A stretch of DNA of 64,000 nt from Rhodeus uyekii (GCA_037043235.1 JAWRVZ010000094.1:2514076-2578075); one strand, 5' to 3'; positions 33,236-43,994 are shown, numbered from the stretch's first letter. Program-made: numbers and translations. Notes: a model not told the origin generated them from the sequence alone.

Positions 33236-35497
33236 TTTTTTCCGGATCTGCACACTGAGGTGTCTAGATCCTGGAAGAGGCCAGCCACCTCCAGAGTGTT
33301 TACGCCACAAAACAATATGTATGCCACTCTGGTTGGTGCACGAGAGTATGGTTATGGCGCAATGCCGAAGGTGGAGGAGGCGCTTGCGAGCCACCTCTCT
33401 CCGCCCTCGCCAAGAAGGCTACCTCGAAGAGGTCCTGACGCCAGACGCGTCGGGCCGCTTGGAGGCGACCCTCCTCAGTTGCCGCCCGTTACACCGGTTG
33501 CACTGAGGAGGTCGCCCCCTCCAAGGAGGGTCCTAGAGCATTCACTCCAGGTGTTCCCCAGAAAACCGGGCCCTGGCGGGTGTGCTACACAGACACCAGA
33601 GGCCAGCCTCGAGAGGCTGGTTCCCCTAGTAGAATTTCTGCCGGCATGGACATGTCTTCCAGAGGTTTCTCAGTGGGTCCTGCGAATTATAAAGAAAGGG
33701 TATTCGATCCAGTTCGGGTCTTGCCCGCCCAGGTTCAATGGGGTTCTACCCACGGTGGTGAACCCCGAGCAGGCTCTAGTAATGGAGCAGGAGGTAGATT
33801 CTCTACTGAGGAAAGGAGCCATAGAACATGTACCCCTCTCAAACAGGGAGTCAGGCTTTTACAGCCGTTACTTCCTCGTTCCAAAGAAGGATGGAGGACT
33901 GCGGCCCATCCTGGATTTGCGCCTTCTGAATCGCTCGGTCATGAAGCTAAAATTCAAGATGCTGACTTTGAAACAAATAGTGGCACAGATCAGGTCCGAG
34001 GACTGGTTCGTCACTATCGATCTGAAGGACGCATATTTTCATATTTCCATCCTTCCACAGCACAGGAAGTACCTCAGGTTCGCCTTTGGTGGGAAGGCGT
34101 AACAATATCAAGTACTTCCATTCGGCCTGGCTTTATCACCCCGCACTTTCACGAAATGCATGGACGCAGCGTTAACCCCGTTGCGCCTCCAAGGCATAAG
34201 AGTTTTGAATTACATCGACGACTGGCTGATTCTTGCCCAGTCGCCGCAGTTAGCGGTTCAGCATCGAGATGTTGTTCTCGCACACATGAGAGTGCTGGGG
34301 TTGAGGTTGAACGCAAAGAAGAGTGTGCTTTCTCCTCTTCAGAGAACCACCTTCCTAGGCGTGATATGGGACTCGGTTTCAATGACAGCGCGGCTATCCC
34401 CCGCCCGCATCGATTCGATTCTGTCAACCGTGAAGAAAGTCAAAATAGGCCAGTCCATCACTGTAAAACACTTTCAACGAGTGCTGGGCCTCATGGCAGC
34501 AGCTTCCAGCGTCATCCCGTTCGGGCTGCTACACATGAGGCCATTACAGTGGTGGCTCAGAACCAGAGGGTTTTCCCCGAGGGGCAACCCTTTCCGCACT
34601 ATCAAGGTCACGTGGCGATGCCTACGTGCCTTGGATATGTGGAAGAAACCCTGGTTTCTGTCTCAAGGACCTGCGTTGGGAGCTCCTTGTCGACGCGTCA
34701 TGCTATCGACGCATGCTTCCCTCACAGGTTGGGGAGCGGTCCTGAGGGATCGCTCTGCCCAGGGTCTGTGGCACAAACACCAGTTGTCCTGGCACATAAA
34801 CCTGCTGGAGATGATGGCTGTTTGGAGGGCGCTTCAAGCGTTCCTCCCAGACCTCAGGGGCCATTATGTGGTTGTTCAGACCGACAGCACCACTGTGGTC
34901 TCCTATATAAATCGTCAGGGGGGTCTACGTTCGCGACCACTATACAAACTGGCGCGGCAGATCCTCCTCTGGTCCCAAGGGAGACTGCTCCATCTACGGG
35001 CAGTTCACATCCCTGTGACCCAGAATGTGGGAGCAGACTTCCTGTCGAGACAGGGGCCGAGGCCCGGGGAATGGAGGCTCCACCCAGAGGTGGTGGAGCA
35101 GATTTGGTTCAGATTCGGCCGGGCACGAGTAGATCTGTTCGCGTCCGAGGAATCAACGCATTGCCCTCTGTGGTATTCACTTCTGCATCCAGCCCCGCTC
35201 GGGCTGGATGCCATGGTCCAGACATGGCCGAGGCTATGTCTGTACGCTTTTCCCCCGATTGCTCTGCTCCCGGGAGTTCTGGAGAGAGTTCGCCGGGACA
35301 AGGTCCGTCTCACACTGGTTGCTCCACGTTGGCCGGGCAGAGTGTGGTTTGCGGATCTTGTTTCCCTGCTGGACGGGGTCCCCTGGGAGATCCCAGTTCG
35401 AGTGGACCTCCTGTGTCAGGCAGCGGGCTCGATTCTTCACCCCTGCCCAGAACTTTGGAAACTGTGGGCTTGGCCTCTGAGGGGGCCCAGCTCATAG
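33236..35497 (+). pseudogene. DIRS reverse transcriptase/RNase H, one stop codon
   Basis: The frame continues the gag C-terminus and then enters reverse transcriptase. The motifs are VPKKDGGLRPILDLR (about 33880), TIDLKDAYFHI (about 34015, first catalytic Asp) and YIDD at 34211-34222 (the catalytic pair). A TAA at 34100-34102 sits between the Asp block and YIDD, where relatives have a sense codon, so the enzyme is broken. RNase H follows. Its first catalytic Asp position is His (THASLTGWG, codon 34712-34714), while the later acidic residues are present (LLEMMAVW, QTDSTTVV, GADFLSRQ). The C-terminal part from DLFAS (about 35132) corresponds to the methyltransferase-like segment of DIRS Pol. 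The end overlaps the recombinase start by about 270 bp. It would copy element RNA into DNA in the wild-type form. Confidence 0.85.
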
Positions 35498-36495
35498 ATT
35501 CTGGTCTCTCGACCGAGGTTGTTGAGACCATCTTCCACTCCAGAGCTCCCTCCACGAGGAAGCTGTACGCCCTGAAGTGGAGACTTTTCACTTCTTGGTG
35601 TAGTGAGAAGCAGGTGAACCCAGTTACCTGTCACATTGGCAAAGTTCTAGAGTTCCTGCAAGATAGATTCGCTGCAGGGTTGTCCCCGTCCACCCTGAAG
35701 GTTTACGTGGCTGCCATTGCGGCTTACCACGTACCTCTGGGTGGCGTGTCCATTGGCAGGGACCCCCTCGTCACACGCTTCCTCCGTGGTACCATTAGGC
35801 TGAGGCCTGCAGTCCAGACCAAGGTTCCTGCCTGGGACTTATCCCTGGTACTCCAGGGGTTGTCCCAGGCACCCTTTGAACCTTTGGATGAGGTTCCCCT
35901 AAAGTTCCTCACTTTAAAAACCTTATTCTTGTTAGCTATAACATCGCTAAAGAGAATTGGGGATCTACAGGCGCTTTCTGTAGCTCCCTCTTGCCTTGAG
36001 TTTGCGCCTGGGATGGTGAAAGCCTTCCTCCATCCCAGGCCAGGCTATGTGCCCAAAGTGCCCACTCATGTGGCCAGGTCTATAGTACTGCAGGCCTTCT
36101 GCCCTCCCCCCTTCGGTGACCAGGACCAGGAATTTAAAAACAAGGTCTGTCCAGTGCGAGCACTGGACACTTATGTCCATAGGTCTGCCCCTTGGCGTAA
36201 GTCTGACCAGTTGTTTGTTTGCTTTGGGACCCCCAAGGTGGCCCCTGCATCCAAATCTACTTTAAGCAGGTGGATAGTTGAGGCTATCACCCTGGCTTAC
36301 GAGTCGGCCGGATCCTCCTCGCCTCTGAGGGTCCGGGCCCACTCTACTAGGAGCGTGGCTGCCTCTAAGGCCCTTATATCAGGTGTGTCGTTATCTGATG
36401 TTTGTGATGCGGCGGGGTGGTCTTCCCCGCATACTTTTCTGAGGTTTTACCAGCTTGACCTCAACTCCGCTCCGGGAACACGGGTCCTCTCGTAG
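35224..36495 (+). CDS. DIRS tyrosine recombinase, intact 423 codons
   Basis: The frame is open without stops from an ATG at 35224 to TAG at 36493-36495. This start is chosen because it overlaps the pol 3' end, as in relatives; the open frame continues much further upstream only as a shadow of pol. The catalytic residues of the lambda-integrase fold can be placed: Arg244 in SLKRIGDLQ, His373 and Arg376 in RAHSTRSVA, His403 in WSSPHTF and nucleophile Tyr409 in FLRFYQLD. The N-terminal part (RAPSTRKLYALKWRLF, then SPSTLKVYVAAIAAYH) fits the SAM-like core-binding domain. The enzyme would insert the circular DNA form of the element without a target duplication. Whether it is expressed is unknown. 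Confidence 0.88.
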   Translation: MAEAMSVRFSPDCSAPGSSGESSPGQGPSHTGCSTLAGQSVVCGSCFPAGRGPLGDPSSSGPPVSGSGLDSSPLPRTLETVGLASEGAQLIDSGLSTEVVETIFHSRAPSTRKLYALKWRLFTSWCSEKQVNPVTCHIGKVLEFLQDRFAAGLSPSTLKVYVAAIAAYHVPLGGVSIGRDPLVTRFLRGTIRLRPAVQTKVPAWDLSLVLQGLSQAPFEPLDEVPLKFLTLKTLFLLAITSLKRIGDLQALSVAPSCLEFAPGMVKAFLHPRPGYVPKVPTHVARSIVLQAFCPPPFGDQDQEFKNKVCPVRALDTYVHRSAPWRKSDQLFVCFGTPKVAPASKSTLSRWIVEAITLAYESAGSSSPLRVRAHSTRSVAASKALISGVSLSDVCDAAGWSSPHTFLRFYQLDLNSAPGTRVLS

Positions 36496-36549
36496 TGAGC
36501 TACGAGACACTCGGTGGCCTTTGTCACTGAGGTGGCATTGGTATATCGT

Positions 36550-36591
36550 TCCCCAAGCGTTTGACGCAGCGCGAGTTCCCTTGAAAGGGAA
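36550..36591 (+). repeat. Right inverted terminal repeat of DIRS
   Basis: Reverse complement of the left repeat at 32274-32315 with one mismatch. It is followed directly by the 34-bp palindrome. Confidence 0.93.
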
Positions 36592-36623
36592 CGTCTCAGG
36601 TTACATATGTAACCTGAGACGTT
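36590..36623. repeat. Perfect 34-bp palindrome at the DIRS right end
   Basis: AACGTCTCAGGTTACAT followed by its exact reverse complement, with no spacer. The core GGTTACATATGTAACC is found again at 62105-62120 and, as TACGTA variants, at 63715-63730 and 63985-64000. Confidence 0.95.
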
Positions 36624-37689
36624 TTATCTTATATTTTAGTAATGTGTCACAAACGTGATACATGTCAGTTAAAATGTAACTATAAGATGTTCAGAAAACA
36701 TATTTTCTTCATAGTTTGCAACCAAGTTTGAGTTTAGCCAAAGAATATTTTTTTTGGTGTTTGTCAGACGCTCATGAGTTCATGATGGTGGTGAGCTTTT
36801 TGCATCCTCTCTGACAGACAAAGTAGTTTGAAGGATGTTTCTCTACATCATTCCTTATATAGACTGTACTGTCTAAAAACACTGATCTAGTTTAATCTCT
36901 TAAAAAAATAACGGTTAGTTCTAAAAAATTGAATCAAAAACAACAAATGGTGATTGGGTTCAGAGTGAGAAACATCTAAACACCTTCACACACAGCCTGG
37001 ACTTGCTGGAATTTCCTTCAGAAGAGATGGCTGGCAGAAGCTGAGCAGAAGCATTCAGACTCAAAACCGCTGACACACAAACCACATCAGCAGCACCGAA
37101 CCTTACAATTTACGACAGACAGAGATTGAGATCATTTGTTAATTACTTTTATGGTGCTGCAGTGCTCGTAATGATAAATCAACTAAATTAGATGTACAGA
37201 AGTGCAGAGTGAACTAATCAAAAACACATCTGCCCAAATGCCGGACAGCCCACCTTTCTCTGACTACAGGGGATGAAGCCTCCTCATGATTGTATCATAC
37301 TCGCTCATCTCTATCTGGCTTATCTCTATCTCATTTTCATGAACAGGGTAAAAAAAGGAAGTGAAAGGTGTTTCTATATGAATAAATTAAAGGATCTGCT
37401 TAAAAAGAGTTTTGAGATCTGATGTATTATGATACTAAAAGAAAAATATTTGCTCATTAATTTTTACAATGGCTGTGGTCATGGGCATACGATTTGTGGG
37501 AGACGTATCCCATGCACTTTTGATAAAATGTATTTGTCTTTACTTGAACAGGATTTGAACTAGTATTTAACAAGGCTAAAGACCTCTTGAGATAAGGGGA
37601 GTGAGGTTTACACACAGTTTTTCAAGCATTCTCAAGGTATATATTTTGAAAATAAAGTAAGTGAATAGTGCTAATTTACAGCCGGACAG
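36624..37689. other. Unique sequence, nothing recognised
   Basis: Base-balanced around 36960-37120 but without a convincing open frame with splice sites. Confidence 0.4.
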
Positions 37690-37870
37690 ATGGCTTTTAA
37701 TGTTTTTGAAAGAAGTCTCTTTTGCTCATCAAGAGTGTATTTATTTAATTTAAAAAAACTGTAAAAACAGTTATGTTGCAAAATATTATTACAAATTAAA
37801 ATATCTGTTTCCATGTGAATATGTTTTAAAATGTAATTTATTCCTGTGATCAAAACAATTGAAAAAAACA
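37690..37870 (+). repeat. Cyprinid interspersed repeat copy
   Basis: AATGTTTTTGAAAGAAGTCT, TTTTGCTCATCAAGAGTGTA, AATATTATTACAAATTAAAA and TGTAATTTATTCCTGTGAT give the longest version of the repeat also seen at 3660 and 39845. Confidence 0.6.
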
Positions 37871-39042
37871 GAAAGTTATTTTTGCAACCCATTTTACTTT
37901 CATAATATCTCATATGTAATGGTAAAACTGGATATTAAATCGATAAAAATCTAGATTGTTTTCCTGTTCATCACAAACTTGTATTGTGAAAAGTGGGTCA
38001 AGTAAATTGTCCATTATGATTTCATGTTGTCTTTGTTTTACATGTATATTCTTTTAAATCTCTCTCAGGAATATTTTACTTTACAGCAGTGTTCTTACCA
38101 AAGTTAATGGAGATGTAGAGCAGTGTGTATTCTCAGTGCTACTCATGACCCCTCAGCCAATGAAAGGCACTTGAAGAAGAAATGAAGAACTGAAGGCCCA
38201 TGTCTTCGTCATGAATAGATATTAAAATAGTGGCGAAAGCAGGTCATGCATATGGATCAGTCCTGCTGGGCACCTGGCAGATCCATTAGTGATAACATCC
38301 CCTTAATTAGACACATTAGATTCAGTCAACGTTTGCTTTGATACCATTAGACCAAGAAAAGGCATTTGGGTGGCTGGAAGGCAGTATTTCTGGAATAATG
38401 TTGAGATGTTGGGCTCCTCTCGTGGCTTTATTACCATGATTAAAGCACTTTATGGTGACACTGAACATTTGGTAAAGGTGCTCAATGTGAACTCATTGTC
38501 ACATTACTGGAATTAGGAAGGATTGTTCATTGCCGGAGAATGTCATAGCCTATAGGATCGATCATTTCAAGGCTAAAGAAGATGAAAATGATTGTTGTCA
38601 CAGGACACCTGACCCTTTAAACTATAAAAGTATTTAAACTGATTTGTGTGGTGTTTTCAACGTTTTTCTATTCAAGTTTAAAGTGCACAACAGAGGTTAA
38701 ATATCTGGGTTTATAAAAGGGTTTATTTGGAGAATAATCAAACTGAGAAATCATTGGATTTCAATAAACATCACCTAGCAATGATCAATATATCCTTAGT
38801 TTTATATCAAGAGTATGGCTCTAGATCAAATGAGATGAATGCCAGAGTTTTCCTAGATATTCCACACTTAATTAAGATGCTGAACCGGCACAATTGAGGC
38901 CATGTTTAATTGCCCCTAGTGTCTTGTTAATTGCCCAACAGACAATAAGCAGGAGACATCCTCAATCCCTGGGATTGACTTCAAAGAAGCCAAAGTCACC
39001 CCCTACTGAGCACCCAAAAGGGCAATTTCACTACTAGACCTG

Positions 39043-39044
<2 letters not shown>
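37871..39044. other. Unique sequence containing a conserved-looking block
   Basis: See the separate entry at 38150-38530. The rest has no recognised content. Confidence 0.35.
38150..38530. promoter_or_regulatory. Candidate conserved developmental enhancer
   Basis: Repeat-free and base-balanced, with many classic enhancer strings close together: ATGCATATGGAT (POU type), CACCTGGCAGATC, CCTTAATTAGACACATTAG, CTTTGATACC (TCF type) and CATTAGACCAAG. The character is that of a deeply conserved non-coding element, but conservation cannot be checked here. Confidence 0.3.

Positions 39045-39074
<30 letters not shown>
39045..39074 (+). repeat. (CA)n microsatellite
   Basis: About 30 bp of CA dinucleotides. 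Confidence 0.95.
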
Positions 39075-39077
<3 letters not shown>

Positions 39078-39234
39078 GAATACACAAAAATGCCCTATGT
39101 AACTCAATGTTCAGCTATTTCAACCTGGATACTATATCTTCCGCAAATCTGACAAACAATTGTTAGATTCCCTGAAATCTAACAATTCCTCAAGGAACGT
39201 ACCAGCATCAGAACAAAGTACTTCCTGAACACGT

Positions 39235-39706
39235 ATCGGCAGCTCATCAACCAAAGAAACCCAAGTGCAATTATCGATTATCGATCTCTAAATGCATTTA
39301 AAACTTATATGCCCCTACTAAGTTGATTTACATGGATCTCAACCGTCTGTGAATTGCCTTTCTGTTACTTTATCTCTTACACATTCTCTCCCTCCCTCCC
39401 TCTCTCGCTTTCTCCATTAATCTGTGGATGTATTCTGTGTTTTAGATTTAATCGTTTGTATTCTAGTTTTGTGTATTAAAGTCTATATATTCACACTTCA
39501 TTGTTTTTGTAATGGTCATGAATAAGTCACTTTAACATGTGATTTGTGCTACATGCTTTAGTACTTTAGTACGATAAAAGGGAAAGATTCTTCTTTGTGG
39601 CCATAAAAATAATCTAAGAGTTCATAAAAATCGCGGCTTGTGTGGTTTGTTTCTTTGAAATTAATTCTAAAGACAAATGAGACAAATTCTGAAAGCCAAA
39701 TCAAGC

Positions 39707-39737
<31 letters not shown>

Positions 39738-39840
39738 TTTCTTATAATCCGTTATAATTAATATCAAAACACAAACTTCCCTTTATGGTTGATTTATGTG
39801 TACATAAATCCTGCACCATTTGAGTTGATTTGCAACATAC
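39235..39840 (+). repeat. Dispersed ~600-bp repeat, copy 2
   Basis: Same order of blocks as 14390-15034 (see there). A (TA)n run at 39711-39731 interrupts it. The copies are clearly diverged by substitutions and small indels, so the shared ancestry is old. Confidence 0.6.
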
Positions 39841-39844
39841 CATT

Positions 39845-39935
39845 CAAAAGTCTTGGTTTGGTGAGATGTTTGAAAATGTTTTTGAAGGAAGCCTTTTTCT
39901 GGTCATCAAGACTGTTGTTATTTCATCAAAAACAA
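39845..39935 (+). repeat. Cyprinid interspersed repeat fragment
   Basis: ACCATTCAAAAGTCTTGG, then GAAAATGTTTTTGAAGGAAG and CATCAAGACTG match the 5' part of the repeat at 37690. Confidence 0.55.
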
Positions 39936-42764
39936 ACTGATGAGGGACAGGAGAGTTTCACTGGAACATATGTTTATTAAATAAAACTCACAGAGAAATA
40001 TATGAGAAATATACACACAACATAACACATACAAGATCGGACAAAGACTGGAGGGAACACAGGGTAGATATATACAGGGGAATCATTGAGGAAACAAAAC
40101 ATAGCTGAAAAACTAATGCGGTGATTGATGACGAGACAAGTGAATGGAATGACACTGGGAGTTGTAAACAATGACAAGAACAACATGTGACACCATGGCA
40201 TCTTGCTGAAAAAAAGTCAACTATTTATTTAAAAACAAATGATACGGACCTCAAACTTTTAAATAGTTGTGTATATTACATTGTATATAAATACAATTTC
40301 TTGCATCAGGGTTGCAGTTTCCACAGTTTTTTATGTTTTACAAAATAAACGAAGAATGTGGAAGATGTGTTATTCTAAGACTGTGTTATGTTCTGTTCTG
40401 TTGAAGTTGATGGATTAGATTGCATGTAGTGTGATGTTTATAGATGTAAATTGTGTAAATAATGGTTTAACAAAATATTAAAAGCCATCTGTCTGTCTGT
40501 GGTCTGTTGTTCTACATCAGGCTATGAGGGTTATTTGATAGACTCGAGAGAGCTGCTGCAACTGAAGCTGGATTGTTTTGGAAAAGCTGCCCAGCGTGGG
40601 TAATGAGCTGGCAGAGTGGAGAGATCAGAGGTCGACACTCAGCAAGCAGAAGATAACATGACATAACAGAAACACACACACACACAATCTCACACCTTCT
40701 CCGAGGTTCATTCTGCAGTTTGTACATCTGAGAGTGTGATGTACAAGCACAAAACAACAGGTCACAACAACAGTACAAAACACACAGCGATGACAGAAAT
40801 CATTACACAGTCAAGGAACTTTAGCAAAATCATTTCAGTGATCAACCAGTAATATGTAATAGTTATGCATCAAGCGTATTTAAGTAATTGTAGTGAAAGA
40901 TACGATTTGGAAATCCATTGCCGCTTGTATATATATTATGTTATTTTTCTTATTTGTATCTATATTATTTTCTTTGTCTTATTTTTGTTCATATGTTTCT
41001 TTGTCTTATTTTTTATATGTTCTTTTCCTTTTTTTTTTTTGAATGAGTTGCAAAGAGTGATTTATAATCAAGTTAGGGATTTTTATTAGTTAAAGCCTTT
41101 CTTTACTTTTCTGTAGTTTTCCATCGAGTAAGGATGAATATGGTCTGCACGTCTCACCAGATAGAACATGTTATCAGAATGTTTTGGGCACTGTTTTGGT
41201 TGATAGAGCCTGAGCCGAGTTCAGCCTTGGAGAAGCTGCGTATGTGTGTGTGTGTGTTAATATGGTCTGTATTGGTGAGGTGATTAACTGGCACCATCAG
41301 GATACGGAATGACTTGTTGTTCTCGACAATCCACGTCACGAACCCGTCTACCATATGATCAATGAAGATATGCTTCAGACTGTCTGCTCTTGTGTGGAAA
41401 ATTACTAGTTTTGTTTATCTTTCTTTCTTTCTTTCTTAGCCATTCAGAATCATTTAAACGTCATCATTGACGTAGTTAGCACCCTCTGTTAGAGTATAAT
41501 TGCTGTAACAATGTTATTGTAAGTGGGGCGGCCTACGAACTCCGTGTGAGACCTGAAGCTTCTGCTGATGAAACTGCAAACTAAACTTCACTAAAATTTC
41601 TTCTATTGACTGCACTTCTGACTCCTGGTCTTCATTCAACATATCTGGTCCTCGGGGCTTAACGTTAAATTCCCCTACAGTAGTATTTTAGTTTTCTTTA
41701 TAAAATCACAATAAACATTGCTTTATTAACATAACGCAACACTCTTTAACTGATGCAGTTAAGAAAGCCAAGAAAATAACTGAATTTCATTAAAAACTGT
41801 GGCTTTTTTATTGATCATGGAAGCAGTAATTTATCTAATGGTTATGGCCATTGTATTTGTTATTTTCCCTTAACTACTTCAAGCGGTTCTGTGGTGTTAA
41901 GTGGTTCAAATGACAAAGTGCACACTTTTCATTAATGTGAATTTATAAAAACAGCATGTATAATAAGAATGATGAAGGAATCAGCAAGATGTTGTTTAAA
42001 ATAGTTTTAGATGGAGTATAGCATGTAACACCACAGGTCAGCATTTCAACAACAATGTCATGTCCATGTACATGATGGGATGAAGTAACAGAAAAAAAGA
42101 GAGAATTCAATGTTCCCAGTTCTGAATTAACCTGATTTATTGCTGAAAACATGGAATATTACATTTCCCTTGAAGCAATGTCATATATTTGACTTCCTCG
42201 AAAATAACAAAATAAATATATCCACAAGGAACAGTGCATGATTGAACAAATGAGTATGTCTGGCTTTTGGGCAGGTATAATATTCTCCTAAACGACTTTC
42301 ATCCATGTGGTTCGGGTCACATGGCCAGGCCATCTGCACTAGGAGATAGTTTTGTTGAAAGCAGGAGATTGTGGGTAAATGTATGTGCTGTAAGACAGGC
42401 ACATCAAGCTAATTCTAAAACATATCTGGAGCAAAGTAAAATATTTAAAATGGCTCGGTTAAACTTATGGTGTCCTTGATACAGTGTAATTGCGCAATTA
42501 AGTATGCTACTGAGTAATATATGTACTTACTTTGTTTGGTTTATGTTAGTTGCTTGTAAATACGCATAACTTTTATTACTATGGTAAGTACATTTAACAA
42601 GTATACTGTAAAATAAGGTGTTACCAAAGGTTAATCTAAATGGGTATCTGCTATATTTTCTTTTTAAAAGATTTACAAAGAAAGTCATAACTTACATACA
42701 ATCTAAATGCTGGGTTGTTTCAACCATTGTTTGGGTGAAATATGAACAGACTCAACTAAACATT
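39936..42764. other. Mostly unassigned sequence
   Basis: On the minus strand a strong acceptor-like site (TGATCTCTCCACTCTGCCAG, about 40611-40630) leads into an open frame, starting LITHAGQLFQNNPASVAAAL, that stops near 40515. It might be a terminal exon. On the plus strand the same stretch has an alternative AG...GT frame, so the evidence is balanced. 41040-41090 holds a short LQRVIYNQV string like L2 LINE reverse transcriptase. (CTTT)n lies at 41420-41437. Confidence 0.3.
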
Positions 42765-42930
42765 TACATTTATGCATTTGGCAGATGCTTTCATCCAAAG
42801 TGACTTACATTGCATTCAAGATACACATTAACATTCTAATCAGTGCTTGCTTTCCCTGGGAATCTAACCCATGACCTTGGCATTGCAAGCGTCACGCTCT
42901 ACTATTTGAGCTACAGGAAAGCACGTACAG
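42765..42930 (-). repeat. tRNA-like dispersed repeat (SINE-type)
   Basis: The reverse complement shows a polymerase III-like pair: TAGCTCAAATAGTAGAGC (box A type) and GGTTAGATTCCC (box B, one change from GGTTCGATTCC). A common teleost tail (ACTTTGGATGAAAGC, GCCAAATGCATAAATG) follows. Box spacing and the 3' non-tRNA tail fit a tRNA-derived SINE. Confidence 0.55.
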
Positions 42931-43184
42931 TTTAAAAAATGTAAAAGAATGGTTGGATTTATCCATATTTGACCCAAACATTGAATAGCTTACTACTGAA
43001 GCACATCCTTTTTATCTGGCTTTGGAGATTAGGCTCTATACCTTTGTGGCTGTTTACTTGTCACTCAAGGTAGGATGCCCCTTGTGATGTTATGCATGAA
43101 GCCAAGCTCTTTTGTTACCAATGTAAGGCAACATAAAATTAATCTCTTTCAACCACTCTGCCTACACGAATCAGCCCTAATAAA

Positions 43185-43735
43185 AAAGCCGACATAAACC
43201 AGCATGAATTCCATGTTGGTCTAAGCTGATTTATGCTGGTTTGAGCAGGTCTAGCGCTGGTCTAGCTGGTTGACCTCTTAGGCTGCTTAGGGCCCCATCA
43301 TATACCCAGAAGCCTATAAAAATTATGGATAACCTATTAATTTTCTATGATATTAACCATTAAAGATTTAACATTATTAAATAATGTTATATTTATTATA
43401 AAAAATATAACGGGGGGGGGGGGGGGCTGGGTGGGCCTGGGCCCCCTCATTTACATGTGCGGCCCCCTCAGATTTTCAATTGTTTAAAATCGCGACTGTG
43501 AAAACTAAAGTGAAAACACATATCGTCCGCCGTACAAGACAACCGCATCGCACCCCCAAAGTCAACAATAGCGCGCTGCGCATGGTTCCACAAGTAGTCT
43601 TGGCTGAGAGGTTAAGGTGATGTACTTGAAATCCATTGGGGTTTCCCCGACCAGGATCGAATCCTGCTGATTACGTTATGCTCAGGCCCCCTCATTTTAA
43701 GCTGGGCCCCCTAAAAAATAAAATTCTGGCTACGC
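43185..43735. repeat. Composite repeat block around a tRNA-like gene
   Basis: It starts with the ATGCTGGT/ACCAGCAT palindromic repeat (43190-43270). Then come GGGCCCC-type strings repeated at 43289, 43441, 43472, 43684 and 43705, and a poly-G run at 43412-43426. The right edge in reverse complement begins CAAGGGCGTAGCCAG, like the ends of some hAT elements. No target duplication was found, so the class is uncertain. Confidence 0.4.
43594..43675 (+). tRNA. tRNA-Ser(UGA)-like sequence, probably a pseudogene
   Basis: The 82-nt length matches tRNA-Ser. The D-arm box A is TGGCTGAGAGG. The anticodon loop CTTGAAA has TGA at the anticodon position, and the long variable arm TTGGGGTTTCCCCGA folds. 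The T-arm box B is GGATCGAATCC, where GGTTCGAATCC is expected, so one of the most conserved bases is changed. The acceptor stem GTAGTCT pairs with GATTAC at six of seven positions. It sits inside a repeat block, so it may have been carried by a mobile element. Function is doubtful. Confidence 0.55.
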
Positions 43736-43994
43736 CCTTGATGCGGGCCACCCTATCATGGATTACAATGGAGGATTAGTACTGCAAGCAGAAAGTTTAG
43801 AGAGACAGCAAGCACAAGCTCATTTGTAGCACAAATTTTCTTATAAAAATATTAAGATAATTTTATTTAGCTCTGACTTATTTTAAATACCCGTTTTGAC
43901 ACATTTCTGAAATATTTCATAGCAGTAACATTACCTGAATAGTGTAATTTTGGAGGACTGAATTGATTTAGATTTTTCATAGGATTATTTATTT

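Larger units (their letters stand above)
32274..36623 (+). mobile_element. DIRS-type retrotransposon, nearly full length
   Basis: The terminal repeats are inverted: 32274-32315 and the reverse complement of 36550-36591 agree at 41 of 42 positions. The right side extends into a perfect 34-bp palindrome (36590-36623) centred on TTACATATGTAA. No target duplication is seen. Inside, in order, are a gag-like frame, a reverse transcriptase/RNase H frame and an overlapping tyrosine recombinase frame, the gene order of DIRS elements. These integrate with a recombinase instead of an integrase. An (AT)n tract (32545-32600) lies in the leader. The copy has two apparent frameshifts in gag and one stop in pol, but the recombinase is open from end to end. 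Confidence 0.93.

Noticed and set aside
35005..35634. Minus-strand frames of 90-100 codons under the DIRS pol and recombinase
   Set aside because: Shadows of the plus-strand genes. One of them resembles a frame at 28841-29170 only because that fragment is an inverted DIRS piece.
33580..36495. A 971-codon open frame over the DIRS element
   Set aside because: Only the last 423 codons are the recombinase. The upstream part is an antisense-free shadow of pol in another frame and has no domain of its own.
40512..40610. Possible minus-strand terminal exon
   Set aside because: The acceptor is strong, but an equally plausible exon lies on the plus strand and no polyA signal follows. Kept only as a note in the regional entry.
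41504..41679. Possible short LTR (TGTAAC...CTACA)
   Set aside because: No matching flanks, no polyA signal and no internal sequence.
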